A DNA stretch of 64,000 nucleotides from contig NJFT01000058.1 of the NCBI GenBank assembly GCA_002221725.1, positions 62,001 through 126,000 of the forward strand, read 5' to 3'. The position numbers were made by a program, and so were the translations under genes. Of this stretch, positions 1 to 11,661 are shown piece by piece; position 1 is the first letter of the stretch, and every line of letters begins with the position of its first letter. The DNA comes from Scedosporium boydii (lineage: Eukaryota > Ascomycota > Sordariomycetes > Microascales > Microascaceae). The notes beneath the pieces are model-generated. The model made no database searches and was not told the DNA's origin. It saw only the letters and a program-made list of their open reading frames with translations.

Positions 1-598
1 GTCTGACCATGGCATTCTCCAGCGTACACTTCGTTGACTGCCTCTTTGACAAAGCAGCTCGGCGGGCATTGTACTCGGCGAGTTTGGGCATGCTGGCATC
101 CTGAAGCTGGTCGAGGAGATCGGCAGGGAATGTTCGGGTGTAGGTCGGGGCGGGAGCAGCCGAAGTGGTGGACTCTTCAACGTCTGTTTCGGCGGGTGCT
201 TCAGACGAGGAAGCCGTCTCGATAGCAGACTCAGACTCCGTGACCGTGGGAGTTACCTCGGCATTGGGTGTTTCGGTATACGCAGCGGTTGACTCAACAT
301 CGGTCCTGGAGATGTCCGGGATGTCGGTAGACTGCTCTTCATTGGTCTCGGCGGTGCTAGAGGGGGTTGGCTCTGCGTCATCCTCCGAAACCGTGCTGGT
401 AAAGACGATGATGCTACTCTCCGCCGTGGGAAGGGCGTAGCTCGAAGAAATAGCCGTGGTGGGATGCGGCTTATTCCCAAGATGAGAACCGTGACTACGG
501 GAGTGCCCATGATGAGGTGGCCTGTGAGGTTTGCCGCAGGCCCTGGCGCTGGCAACAGCTATAATAGCCGCGCCAATGAGAGATTGAGAGAGACGCAT
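1..598 (-). CDS. Secreted Ser/Thr-rich protein, probable tyrosinase-like N-terminus (partial)
   Basis: Reading leftward from an ATG at 598, the frame is open for 199 codons to the window edge, so the 3' part is missing. Residues 1-20 form a typical signal peptide (MRLSQSLIGAAIIAVASARA), followed by a His/Pro/Gly-rich stretch and about 100 residues rich in Ser, Thr, Glu and Pro, as in an O-glycosylated extracellular linker. The last visible residues read KRQSTKCTLENAMVR. KR is a Kex2-type processing site, and the Cys-x-x-x-NAxVR pattern resembles the start of secreted fungal tyrosinases, where a tryptophan and a 'lsxaEk' motif normally follow. The copper-binding histidines would lie outside the window, so the enzyme assignment is inference from this short stretch; secretion is better supported. 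No intron is seen in the visible part. Confidence 0.5.
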   Translation of the reverse strand, partial: MRLSQSLIGAAIIAVASARACGKPHRPPHHGHSRSHGSHLGNKPHPTTAISSSYALPTAESSIIVFTSTVSEDDAEPTPSSTAETNEEQSTDIPDISRTDVESTAAYTETPNAEVTPTVTESESAIETASSSEAPAETDVEESTTSAAPAPTYTRTFPADLLDQLQDASMPKLAEYNARRAALSKRQSTKCTLENAMVR

Positions 599-2399
599 TA
601 TGGAGCTTTTCTCCAGTATTAACGTCCAAGTGAAAAAGGATTGGAGACAAAAAAAGGCTATAAAATGAGCGTGGGAAAGCAAGTTGATAGAAACGAACGT
701 CTTATCCAAGGAGGATACGTCTAAAAGGAACGGCTGATGAAAATGTTCATCACACGAATAACAAAACGACTGACAAGCCTAGTAGTACGGCTCTGAAGTT
801 TGGAGGTTTTCACCATCAGTCGAGTCGCGTGCGTTGTGCTGCCGACTAAATACCTTCACAGCCGGCTCGCTCCCGCTGCCCAGTATGGCGTTCGGCAAGA
901 CTAAGGGGTCCGGTCTTGGCAACCTTGGTTGAGCCATTGGCTCAGCTTAATCCGATTCTGCTCGTGCGTAGGCTTAGAGTACAAAAAGAAAAAACTTCAT
1001 TTCGCCTTGTTGGCTTGATCCAGTATTTGTCGGAGCCAGGGGGTAATCAACGGAGGAAGATGACTCCGAGAAAAATATGCTGGCACTTGATGGACTTTGC
1101 AGCAAGCGTTTCGCTCCTGGTCCCTTGCATGCTTTTTGGTCCCTGGACGAGCTTCTATTCGTAACTATCTCCCCGCTTGTGCTTGCCTGGGACACACTTC
1201 TTTCTTAGCTCCTTCGTTGTCCCAGTCCGGGGTGCAATGTCAAGTCGCGATAACGGGTAAGGCGGCGCCACGCTAACATTCTAGGATGTAAGCCTGCGTT
1301 TCTCCACATCTTGAGCCATCAGCGTGGTGAGTCTCACGACCCCCTTTTTCCAGTTCGCGCCGCGCTCTTTTCCTCTTCCCATGCCAGGACCTTCCGCCAC
1401 GCGTCTCATTTCTTCGTTGCTAGCATTCCCTGGGCGACTCCTACGAAGTACAAGCCACACAGGGGCGTTTTATTATGGTTCCGGGGGTCAGGTTTTGCGG
1501 GAAGGGGAGGGAAGGGGTTGGTCACCCTACTACTTCCTGGCAATAAGAGAGGCTATAAATAGCACCGATACCCAGGTACGGTTGTCGAGAACATGGTTAA
1601 GGATTGCTTTCCCACCGGTATTGTTCTTCGCCCTGGCCCCCGCTTTTTTGCCGCCCTATCGCTCAGTAGGGCTCGCCGGGTGTAGTCTGGACTCTGGAAC
1701 ATATCAATTGATCTAAATTATGGGGGTTGTCCCAAGCCGGGTCCACGCCCACAATACAGCACTAAAGTAAGCGGGCAGATTGGGCAGGCTACTTCTCACT
1801 GTTCTTACGTACAAAAAGTATTTCACCGCCGGCCCAAGCTGTCTTGGGGCCGTGGTCGTCATTTACTTTATATTGGGGAGAAACCGAGTCACGGGAGAGA
1901 AAGCGGCATAACGGATGTCAAATATTAACGCAATAATACTTGTCTGGAGTCGAGGAAGGAATAGTGACGCTTAGGCATGCTTGATCAAATGTTGATATTT
2001 CTCTCCTATGTGATGGAGTTTGTTAGTAATAAGGATATCGTTGAGGACTGGAGTTGAGCTGGTTGAACCTAAGTGCTTCTGTCGTCCGGTTTGCAGTGAC
2101 GCAGCAGTGCGGGACGAGACGCTCCTTCCCATGCTGTGCAGAACGCGTCCGATATTGCTGCCACGTCAATGATACGGCAGGTGCTACTTACTCAACCCGC
2201 GAGTCTAAACCTCGTGTCAAGACTCGGCCGCTCACCGGTGACTCCTGCCGTAGTTTGCTTCATATCACATGATTGCCGACGCGCTCAGCTCCGTTATTCA
2301 TCATCACAATCACAAAAACAGCCCTGAACTTTGGATTTGGAACCTTCCCACCAATCTCCTTGCCATCTCATCTCCAGCATCTGGCCCCCGAGTTTGACA
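599..2399. other. Intergenic region, no gene supported
   Basis: About 1.8 kb between two divergently oriented genes. Short open frames exist but have no recognisable domain, no matched splice structure and biased composition, so I see no gene. The stretch should hold both promoters. Confidence 0.5.
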
Positions 2400-3660
2400 A
2401 TGGCGACGACTCGATTGATCAAGGGTGAATATCCCATTCCACCCATTACCATTCCGCAGGAAAGCAACCCTTTGATCGAATTCCACCACCCCGCGTATCC
2501 TGTGCGATACTCGACATTCCTCAGCCTTGCGAGGGTGGATCCTGCACCCCACGGCGGAAACGGTCCAAAGAGTGGTGTCTCTCACAGTGTGGCCCTACTC
2601 GCATGCCAGCTCATCGCCGACAACAGGTTTGGAGGCAGGCTGTTTCTGGATCGGGAGGGGCGAGAAGGGGTGGGGGTTGGGGCGGAGGGCATCTTGCTGG
2701 CTGATCATTACTATTTCATCGCTGACACGAACAACCGTATTGCACCTTTCGCCCTGCCCTACGTATGACAATGTGAACTCTGCTAACTGGTAACCCCACT
2801 CAGCAAAATCGAAGTACCCCATCGTCCCCGCGTTTCGCGATTGGCAATTTCCCCATGGCCAGGTCCCTGCATCGTGGCCCGGGCCATCCGCAACCAGCGC
2901 CCCCAGGTCGGCAGCTGATGGACAATCCAGGTGCTCTTTAAGTAATCATTGCATGGGACTTAAGAGCGCCCACTTGGTTCCAAAAGAAGAGGCGGATTGG
3001 GCTACTAGAGAGTCGATGGGACAATACGGCGCGCACCCCATCACCAATATACACAATCGGTCGAAGAACACCCTTCCTCTGCGGGCGGATATCCACAAAT
3101 GCTTCGACCTCCGGCGCGAGTTTGCCATAGTGCCTAAAAGGGAGATATACGGCCCTGCAGCCCAGAACTCACAGCGCCGTTATGTGGTCCACTGCCTGGG
3201 AAAAGATAGCCCCGAGTTTTGGGGTCTGTACCAAAACGTCCCCTTGCAATATATCGGGCATCTCAGCAAGGAAGCGCTCTTGGCCCGATTTGCCTGGGCA
3301 GTTATTCTGGATGTCAAACCCTTCCTCTTGCAAGGACCGGCCCGAAACATCGTCAGATGCAATGTTGATGGACAGCAGGAGGTCAGGGAGATGACAATCA
3401 CCGAGTTGACGGAGCTTTACGGAGGGGGAGGCAGCATGGCAGCTACTCGGCTGCCTTCGCGCGAGAGGAAGCGACCTAGAGTGGAAGGCGAAGGAGCTGA
3501 TAATTTCGGAGATTCGGAAGTTATGTTCGAGGGCGAAAGTGATACAGAGCAAGAGCAAGAGCGAGAACTGAGGGGAAGGCGGGGATTCTCTAAGCAGTTG
3601 GAGGACAAGCTGCTCTCTGCTGCATCTGAGCGTGGAGAGCTGACGGACTTGAATTATTAG
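2400..3660 (+). CDS. HNH-endonuclease-domain protein
   Basis: Two exons fit: 2400-2736 and 2804-3660 (397 residues), with a 67-nt intron holding the branch point TGCTAAC; a donor at 2763 looks better locally but shifts the frame. After the junction the protein reads KYPIVPAFRDWQFPHG, which fits this fungal family. The HNH core follows: a Cys-containing strand (RCSLSNHCMGLK), SAHLVPKEEADW with the conserved His, an Asn in the middle (NRSKNTLPLRADIH) and a final His before CFDLRREFAIVPK. This is the HNH_2-type fold common in fungal proteins of unknown role, often in variable immunity-type loci. The C-terminal 70 residues are charged and include RERKRPR, a possible nuclear signal. A metal-dependent DNA nuclease is predicted from the fold, not proven. 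It converges with the acetyltransferase-like gene on the other strand. Confidence 0.75.
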
Positions 3661-4075
3661 TTCCGCGATTATCCTTCCGAGCACTTCCCGTTCCCATCTC
3701 ATCAACGACGTATACCGATGGCTTTAAACCTCTCATTTGTCAATTTACCGCACCACCGACATCTATACAATCTCCTACCTTGCCAACCCCACGGCACCCC
3801 CGCGTCTCACGCATCCGGATCCTACCCAAAGCTTCCTCCAACTCTTCCATCCCTCGCCGACGGTAGTACACCTGCGATGTCTACTCAACCAATCAACTAC
3901 GGGAAGATATCAAGACAAGCTCGGGATGCGCCCATGGTGAGAGTTTGGAACAATGGGATACTGGAATTAAACTCCGAACTCTAGACTTCTATCGACATTA
4001 AAAAGGGCAAAGGAAAAGAAAGAAGACAAGATCTGGAAAGAGAAAGAAGTATTAGGGAAACAAAAGAGGGAGTTA

Positions 4076-5546
4076 TTAGGCTTGATCCCTTCCAAGGTAG
4101 ACCAGCCACCTCTCCATATTTGCCACAAACTGTTCGCCCAAGGCAGTTGTGACAACACCCTCCTGCCAACCAATCTCCACGACCAACTCCCCGCCCTTGA
4201 CCGCGATGGTGGAGATGCGAATGGCCGCGCTCGTCACGTCTGCACTGAGCGAGAACTGAGATCGGTCTATTTCCCAGCTCTTGCCCTCCTCCCCGCTCGA
4301 GGCCGGTGATCCGTCGATAACACCGAGGTTGGTGACGAGCCACGCGAAATTCCTCGGCTTCTTGACCAGGCTTCTGTGGTAGTCTCGCCAGTCGCCTACA
4401 AATCCCATGACTCCGATGTTGTTGTTCTTTAAACCGAGATCCACGGCTTTGCGGATTTCGCCCTTGACTGTAGCCGAAACGGACCAGATCAACTTCTCTA
4501 CGCCGGCGTCGTCGGACTTTCGGATTTGTGCAACGACGTCGCGGTTGAATTGATGGTCGACAATGGCCACAATGTTGCTAATAATTTTACTCGGATCCCA
4601 TTTTGGACTGGCGGGGGTAGAAGGCCTCATGTTCCGTGCCGTGATGGAGGTGAAGCCGCGCGCCTCTTTCTCCGTGAGTTGGCTGGAGAGACATGCGAGA
4701 GTGATCCCGTGGAAGAGTCCAGTCAGCGTGGTTTTGTTCTCGCGTGACGCAACAACGAGCCGCTGTAGCGTTCCATCGTCGATGCAGACGCGGCGGAAGT
4801 TCGTAGCGTAGGGTGTTGCCGAAACGGGGGCCCAGGATGCCAGATAGGCGGAGTCCTTGGCCGAGGGGGCGATGACCTCGTGCCACAAGGTTTTAGCGAC
4901 GTAGTCCAAGCTGGCTTTGTAGCGGCCTAAATCCTCCTGCTTGGGCGGGAACGACTCTTTATCCCAGGTGATGAGGAGGGTGAGGATGTGGTCCTTTATC
5001 GGCATCGAGTCTTTGTCCAGTGTATCTAGAGCGAAGAGGTTTCGCAACAGCTGCTCGTGGAAGATCTTGGCGCCCATTCCATCCGTAAAGCTGTGGTGCC
5101 AGGAAAACATAATGTCAAGGAAGTTTCCAGTTTGATTTTCGAGAACCGTTATTCTCCATCCAGGTTGACTCTCAATGTTTGTAAAACGCTTGTCCAACTG
5201 TACTTGCAGGGTAGCATTGTAAACGTCGTCGTAATCCTCGGAAAGAGGCTTCGTCCACTGGATGTGGCGGGTGAGATCAAGCTGTTTGTAGCGCGACGTA
5301 ACCTGGGTTCTTGGTGCTGTCTCCATAAAGCCCGACCTGCAGAAGCGGGTTGTCGAGCACGGTCTTCGCCACGGCGAGCTCTACAGCTTTCTCGACGTCA
5401 CTGTCTGGAGAGTTTGTCAACTCGGGCGGGGGTGTGTATCGGCAGGTGATGACTGTTGCAGAATAAAAAGACAGGGAGTGGACGGCTGCGTGATATAATT
5501 CCCTGTCGATAGGTTTATGGTGAGCTCTGAAGCTCACACCGATCAT
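4076..5546 (-). pseudogene. Alcohol O-acetyltransferase-like gene with a frameshift
   Basis: The long frame (to 5326) carries the AATase/condensation-like fold: SWHHSFTDGMG holds the catalytic HxxxD, and a later RNMRPSTPASPKW stretch and a C-terminal Rossmann-like half fit the fungal alcohol acetyltransferase family (acyl-CoA plus alcohol to ester). The family N-terminus (RELYHAAVHSLSFYS... to LDNPLLQVGLYG) is present, but in another frame that ends in TGA at 5277-5279. Both frames align with the family up to and after a short AAA run near 5285-5287; one extra A there explains the shift, and no intron can bridge it. So this is either a recently broken gene or a single-base assembly error. The likely start is the ATG at 5546. 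The rest of the coding sequence is intact, which suggests recent loss if the shift is real. Confidence 0.6.
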
Positions 5547-5562
5547 GCTAGGAGTGAACTTA

Positions 5563-7305
5563 CATCGCACGAGGTCGCCCGGTTTCGCAATGGCAGGGGC
5601 AAGGCCCATGCAGTGATCGGTGCCTAGGAACAGGATAGGATCGGCGGCCGCTAGGGGTCGCTACGGTTCTCCCGGGTCTAGATCCTAGGCCTCGTCAGCC
5701 AAGGACACTGGATTTGTCCCCTCCAGAATAGACCACACAGAGGATTTCGAACTGTTCAACGCGCAAATACGGTCCAAGTCCTCGGCGGAATAATAGAGGA
5801 TGTCGACTTCATAGGAATCCTGCATACGGCGCAGTGTCTCGAGATCTATGGGAGATGAAGAGTGCTGGCATAGGGAATGCGCCCATTCCCTCTGCGCTTG
5901 GTAGGAACCAACATACTGAGAGTAATGAGGGCCAAGCGCGAGAATCGCACCTGCTACATAGCCCATTGCCGTGATGAATGGGGTGTCGCTCAAACCCGTA
6001 AATGGCCTTGCGAATTTTAATTCATGCTCGACATTGCCCTCAAGCGCCCGCTGGACTACACCTGAAAATCGGACAACCTTCGTCCAACCCTCGTTCTCCT
6101 GCTCTTCGCGCGCTGCTTCCGTTCCTAACGGAGTGGTACTGTTCGCGTACATGAAGCGCACGAGATCATGCCATATGCCGTAAAATGAGCGCTCATAATC
6201 GATCTCGATGAAACCTAGTTGAGAGTGTGAATGTTACTGAGACATGGACGAGTCATCCAATCGTGGCGGTTCCTCCGACTCGGCGACTCGAGCGAAAAAA
6301 GCGTTCACATTGTTAGCGAGGCCGACTAGTTTAAACACGCGATCCCGTATCTCTTGACACCCACAGTCCGAAAATTGCTCTACGAGCGCCTCCAGACGCA
6401 TCCTACCGCCAAACCTTCCTTCCCTCGCAAACCGGAGACGCCGGATTTCAGACAGGGATGATTCAGCGATGACATCCGGCCTCAGCGACTCCATTTCTTT
6501 AGCGGCTTCCCATATAACCGACTCCGTCCAGATGGCTCCGCCGCACATGAAGGCCAGGTGGCGCGGCAAGCAAACTTCCTGGACGATCCACAGACGATTC
6601 CAGTACGAGTTCGTCGAGATGTGCCTCCGGTGGTGTTGTGATTTGATGGACCTTTGGTTGATCCATTCCCAACCGAAGGGTTTGGCTGGCCCGCCGTGCT
6701 TGGGCCGGTTTGTCACCGCTCTGGCGAACTCAGGTCCGATGTTCTGCGTGTTACCGTATATCCATTCATCTATCATCTTGCGGTCGGCCCACCCCGCGCG
6801 GAGGATGAAGCTTGGGATGCCGAGCCAGGAGATGACAGCCGCTGCGCGCGAGTAGATGAAGGCCATTAGCGCGACTTGTTGATTCCGCTCCGTGATGGAG
6901 TTTTGGTTAATACAAATCGCGTCTATCCATAATGGGACCGGAGCCTTCGTCGAGCGAAGGAAACGTAGGGCCTGGGTCACATTCACGCCAATTTCAATTC
7001 ATGACTGTTTAAGCGGATCACAGCAAGTTTCTGCCAACTAAAGCTTGGGTCCGCACTAGAAGGTGATTTGGCTCCCTCGTGGGAATATGAATCAGCCCAG
7101 GTGTAGGAAAGCGCAATGTATCTCGGTTTGGCCGAGAAAGGGATCGACACGAGAGTTCCTTCCAGGTCGTCAAAAAATCTCCGGCCGGTTTTAAAGTGAG
7201 AAGCCGAAGACCATCTGCTGTTAGAAGTTCTGGATATGGAAAGGGAGGTACCACACTAGAATCGTCAGCGTCTGTTTCTGCTACTACCCCTGTCATGCTC
7301 GCCAT
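5563..7305 (-). pseudogene. Heterokaryon-incompatibility (HET) domain gene, decayed
   Basis: Pieces of one HET protein lie in order. An N-terminal segment starts at 7305 (GLRLLTLKPAGDF). The signature YIALSYTW comes next, in a different frame: there is a 2-nt gain near 7132-7140. LWIDAICINQNS then follows after a second shift near 6990. The central part (SYWNRLWIVQEV, then DRVFKLVGLAN) is open to a TAA at 6234-6236, after which the same frame continues with IEIDYERSFYGIWHDL. Two further in-frame TAG codons sit at 5685-5687 and 5661-5663 before a typical HET tail (CMGLAPAIAKPGDLVRC). With two frameshifts and three stops, intron models do not rescue it; candidate introns were too short or out of frame. 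HET proteins trigger incompatibility cell death, and such genes are often lost. Its 3' end runs directly into the 5' end of the acetyltransferase-like gene. Confidence 0.75.
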
Positions 7306-7718
7306 GCTGCTCTTGATACTGTCCGTGTCGAGGCGAAGTTTGTCTTTTCATCTAGAGTGGATTTCTCATCTCATTTTTCAGTCGCCCAGTCGTCTGCAGG
7401 ACGATCGGGCAGTGCTGCAGGAGGCAATGGCTTGGCGACCAACTGACGCTGACGTGGCACAAGCTCCAAAGATGATTGATCAATTGTTAAGACAAACGAC
7501 TGAGTAAATAGGATTCGAGAACAAGAAAACTGCCGTTGAAGGCTCAAGTAATTAAGCCAGGAAGACAGCAAACGACTCGCTACCCCCTGAGCTTTTGCAA
7601 AAGCGACCCAAACACTCGAGGCAGTAACTTTCCCCTCCCGCATGGCACCATAAAAATGAATTATCAGTAGCACGGCATTTACTAGATGCTACTTAGGAGA
7701 AAGGGTCAATCGTATCAT

Positions 7719-8449
7719 CTATAAACAGTCAAGATTTGACATCATCGCCTCGTAGTCCATGTCAACAAGCAACTCAGTTTCAGCCGAAGGGGCCAGTTGA
7801 TTCCAATTAATGCGTAGCTGTTCCATAATCCTGGTTTCCGGGACGTCAATAAAAACGGAGTCGTCTGAGCAATTTGTATCATTAGCTTCTTGCGAACCGC
7901 AAATTATAGATTAAAATGTAAGTGTTTTAACTTACCCAGTACCTCAAATTCAGCGTTCTCGCCGAGCTGTGTCTGGCTCCGGTGATTTGATTCCCCGGTC
8001 TGTTCGTCTTCGCCTTGATCCCGCTCTTTCTCTATCCTTAGTTGCGCCGCGTATTCTCTCGGTGTAACACCAACAATCTTCTTAAACACGCCATGAAAAT
8101 ACCGCGACGACAACCCGGCCTCCCCCGCCAGAGTTTCTAATGTCATTGTCTTCCCATTAGCAGCACGCAACGCCTCACACGCCCTCTTTACCGCCTCCTC
8201 ATGTGCCCTTCGGAAAGCCTCTTCCGGCTTGCACCGTTTGCACGCTCGGAACCCTGCTGATAGGGCATCCGACACCGTATCGAAGAAGACGACGTTTGCG
8301 CGCCGGGCGAGGCGAGCGGGGCATGTTGGTCGGCAGAAGATGCGTGTTGTCGTGACGCCGTATATGAAAGCTAGGGCAGCTGCCGGTTCCCGCTTCCGGA
8401 GGGCGTCCCAGCGGTCGTTTTCGGTAGCGAAACGGCGATTCCGTGCCAT
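7719..8449 (-). CDS. Ada-like methyl-phosphotriester regulator (Ada Zn-binding plus AraC-type HTH)
   Basis: Two exons, 7936-8449 and 7719-7864, with a 71-nt GTAAGT..CAG intron carrying GCTAATG as branch point; about 219 residues. Residues 1-70 form the Ada metal-binding domain: FCRPTCPAR and FRACKRCKPE give the four zinc cysteines, one of which in bacterial Ada accepts the methyl group from DNA phosphotriesters. An AraC-type helix-turn-helix follows (AGLSSRYFHGVFKKIVGVTPREYAAQLR in shorter pieces). The exon-2 tail is acidic (ELLVDMDYEAMM), like an activation region. The methyltransferase (Ogt) domain of bacterial Ada is absent, as in other fungal members. It probably senses alkylation damage and regulates transcription. 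It shares a 593-bp divergent promoter with the reductase at 9043. Confidence 0.85.
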
Positions 8450-9042
8450 GATTACAAGGGATCGGGAACTGTTGAAGGCTGCTTGTTGCTAGGCTTGAAT
8501 GGGCGAGATTGGAAATTGGCAGTGTCTGGGCGACTCTGGGGTACTGTGGGGTTTGCTGCCTGGTCGCATGCTTTTAAAGTGACCAATGGCTTTAAGCGTC
8601 ACTGAAAGGGCGCGAAATGGACAATCATCAAGTCCGGGCACAATCTGTTCCTGCGTCTTCTGTTCCTAACTTGGGAACGACCATGCGGGGCCATAACCGT
8701 GCCATTGGTCATATTGCCAGCAAGCTCACAAATCAATAAAGCTGCGAACGGGAGCAGATGGGGATCATCCATGACGATGAGCCGTGGATTGCGAATGAGC
8801 CTGGGTCACTCATCTCGTCCTCCGGAGAATAATTGGCCACTTTGAGAGCAAGATGATAAATCAAAGGGAGTCGTGCGGCGTTTGCCCTGGATATCAATGC
8901 TGGGGGATGGCTTGAGCGAAGCATCGTTGAGAGACATTTCCTGGATATAAGATCCTCATTCGAACCGCTCAACGACCAGGACTCGAAACGATACTGTCCA
9001 ACAAATTCTATCTCGCAAAACGAACAAGGATTTTTCATCACG
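8450..9042. promoter_or_regulatory. Shared divergent promoter (Ada-like gene and reductase)
   Basis: 593 bp between two divergent start codons. A TTTTAAAG run near 8572-8580 could serve the leftward gene and GGATATAAG near 8942-8950 the rightward one, about 95 bp before its ATG. No operator can be named. Confidence 0.4.
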
Positions 9043-10269
9043 ATGGCTCCCATTTACGAATCTGCATTGGCACCCGGCTCGGTCGTTCTACTCACAGGAG
9101 TCAGCGGCTTCATCGCCAGCCACATTGCTGACCAGCTCCTGGCTGCAGGGTATTCCGTACGAGGAACTACGCGAAATGCGGACGGATTATCGTGGATGAC
9201 TTCCCTATTCAACAAGAAATATGGCGAAGGAAACTTTGAAATCGTTACCATCGCCGACTTTACAAAGCCAGGGGCTTTTGACTCCGCGCTCCAAGGTAAG
9301 GTATTCTCCCTGATGGCATGGTACGGTTAATCTCTGACAACTCATCTTTCCCCTGTAGGAGTCTCGGGCGTCATTCACGCGGCAGCCGATACATCCATGG
9401 GCCCGGATCCGCACAAAGTCATCACGCCTGCAGTCGCTGGAACCATTGAATTGCTCAAGGCTGCCTCAGAGAATGCTGATGTGAGGCGGGTGGTTCTTAC
9501 GTCTTCTTGTGCGGCGGCAGCGAATCCCGGAACAGCTCGTAAGATCGACGGCAATACCTGGAACGAGGAAGCCATCGCGGCCGCCTGGGCCCCTCCGCCC
9601 TATGAACCAAGCCGTGGGTTTCCCGTGTACGCTGCGAGCAAGGCACAATGCGAGCAGGAGGCGTGGAAATGGTACGGCGAGAAGAAGCCCAGATTTGTCC
9701 TCAACGCAGGTGAGTCATTGAGTGGTGTGCCACCTTAATTTGGGGGCTGTATATATGCTCACTAGACATCGTCTAGTCCTTCCGGCCGCCAATTTCGGAA
9801 AAAGCCTTGATCCGGTGGCTCAAGGCCACCCATCCACATCATCTCTCGTCCAAGCCCTTTTCAATGGTGACACTGATACCGTCATCGGCGCACCACAGTG
9901 TACGTACCACTCTATTCCATGCCTTGCACCTCTCCTTCGTTAACTTTTTGTACTAATCCTTTTCTATTAGACTTCTTCGTGGATGTCCAAGATAATGCCC
10001 GCTTGCACGTCGCAGCGCTCACGCACCCGGATATCCGCGAGAAGCGCATTTTCGCCTACGCCGCGCCCTACACTTGGAGGGCCGTGCAGCGAGTGCTTCA
10101 GGATCTGTACCCTGGAAGAACATTTGGAGCTGATATTTCCGATGCGGAGCTTGATGGCAGTGAGATCGTTCTCGCTGGCGCCGCCGAGGGATGGCTGACG
10201 GATTTGGGACAGCCTGGTTGGACGAGCTTGGAAGAGTGCATTAAGTTGAACACTGAAGATCTAGTTTGA
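9043..10269 (+). CDS. NAD(P)-dependent aldehyde/ketone reductase (extended SDR, Gre2/dihydroflavonol-reductase type)
   Basis: Four exons fit in frame: 9043-9295, 9359-9709, 9777-9899 and 9971-10269 (341 residues), all with GT..AG introns of 63-71 nt. The N-terminus has the Rossmann motif VLLTGVSGFIASH (TGxxGFxxxH) that binds NAD(P)H. HAAADTS and VVLTSSCAAA follow, and the catalytic Tyr and Lys are in VYAASKAQCE (YxxxK). Later conserved pieces are ANFGKSL and FVDVQDNARLHV, typical of the fungal reductase group that acts on ketones or aldehydes such as methylglyoxal. The substrate cannot be told. It is transcribed away from the Ada-like regulator, which suggests, without proving, a shared response to electrophiles. 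Confidence 0.88.
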
Positions 10270-11661
10270 TGACTTAAGTCGTCAAGTTCTTTGGTCCTAG
10301 CTGCGGGCATCAACGTATTTACGTCTCTTCTCTTTTATCAGAAAAGATGGCAAGGCTCGCATAGTTAATGCTCTCCTACGGATTGGTCAGATCTCGACCC
10401 TCGGAAGATACAGTTGCCTGTGATTGTTTTCCGTTATGTCGATGAGTGGACACGGCCCAGCGCCGTCAAGATGGGAGGGGATAAATTTAAACGCATAGTT
10501 AATACTTGCTAAGACGACATCATTGACCAACCTCACTGCCGAGCGTGGCCAAATTGCGCCCTGAATCCTGTTAGTAGACGTGAAAACCAAAGTCTATGGG
10601 TATCGATGGGAGGAACTTCCAAGTTGTGGCACTGCTATAGCAATCCACTACACCTTTGCAGCTCCTGTTGCATCCATTCCGGTTCCTCACACCGTCTTAA
10701 TTAGGCAATTAACTTCTCTGACCCAAGGATAATATCACCTGATGGCGCACATGTCGTCTGTTTATTCTCGAACATCAGCAACAGGTCAATATCGAGAGGT
10801 GAGATGGAGGATAATCCCCCCGAAGAAGCGAGTAAGTTCTCTTCCGCGGTTCCGTTCCACTGGAAATGTTTCCGCTATCCAAATGATCCGACCTTCTCCC
10901 CCATGCCAACCCCTCCGTGGAGGCGAATAGTGTGGGCGACAGACGGGTAAAGGACTGGGGCGCCTATTGAGTAACTGCAGAAGAGTAGCGGCGGAAGAAG
11001 TTACCTTCCTGTTCTAGGTTAGGGAGAGCCGAGAAAGCCATGCAACATGGACTGAGCCTCCGAACAATTCCCCGAACTTGACCAAGCCAATTATCCTATA
11101 ACAGCGAGCTATGCTGCACCGAGGCGAAGTGAAAGGCGTGACATCATACAATATTCCTACGGCCCGACTTTCGACCACGCTGCAAACATGGCAATTAGTC
11201 TAGTTGTATCCGGCCCTTTATATGGGTCTTCCTGCTGGGAGCCTTTGTGTTAATTAGCCCGTAGCGAGGAATCAATACGGATTAAACGGAACCCCGCATA
11301 TGCATACTCCGCATTTTAGTCCGGGGATTGTGAAGATCATTGTGAAATATGCTTGTGAATCGGCACAACTTTGCCTACGGGAGTGGTATCGTGCGAGACA
11401 GCATGTCCGGTTCTTTTCTCGGCCGTACCGTTGCGAAATGCTTTCTAATTCCCACTCGCGGCCCCATTCGAGCCTGATGCGACGACGACCTTGAAGCCGG
11501 AGCGACGAACGTGAGGGGCATCGAGGAAATCCGACGACGACTTCCGGTCCCATCGAGGGATACGGCAAGTTATATAAGGCGATGAACAGCACCTGACTCG
11601 TGCTATTTGAAATCGAGCAGTTAAGCCTCTCTCTCCGGGTTTCCCCAAGCCTCAATTAACA
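10270..11661. other. Intergenic region with alpha-glucosidase promoter
   Basis: No gene is supported. A clear TATA element (TTATATAAGG, 11570-11579) sits about 90 bp before the alpha-glucosidase ATG. CCG triplets cluster around 11293-11330, but none has the 8-nt spacing of an AmyR site (CGG-N8-CGG). Confidence 0.5.

Noticed and set aside
2763..2803. GTATGA donor in the HNH gene
   Set aside because: It gives a 41-nt intron and the wrong phase for the HNH domain; the donor at 2737 restores the conserved frame.
5649..5707. Possible 58-nt intron removing the two TAG stops of the HET pseudogene
   Set aside because: Borders and a branch-like sequence exist, but splicing would shift the frame away from the conserved HET tail.
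6211..6236. Possible 23-nt intron removing the TAA of the HET pseudogene
   Set aside because: It has GT and AG borders but is far shorter than any other intron here and below what fungal splicing normally allows.
11570..11579. AmyR-type CGG-N8-CGG site near the alpha-glucosidase promoter
   Set aside because: Nearby CCG triplets have spacings of 9, 10 or 12 nt; no exact match, so only the TATA element is kept.
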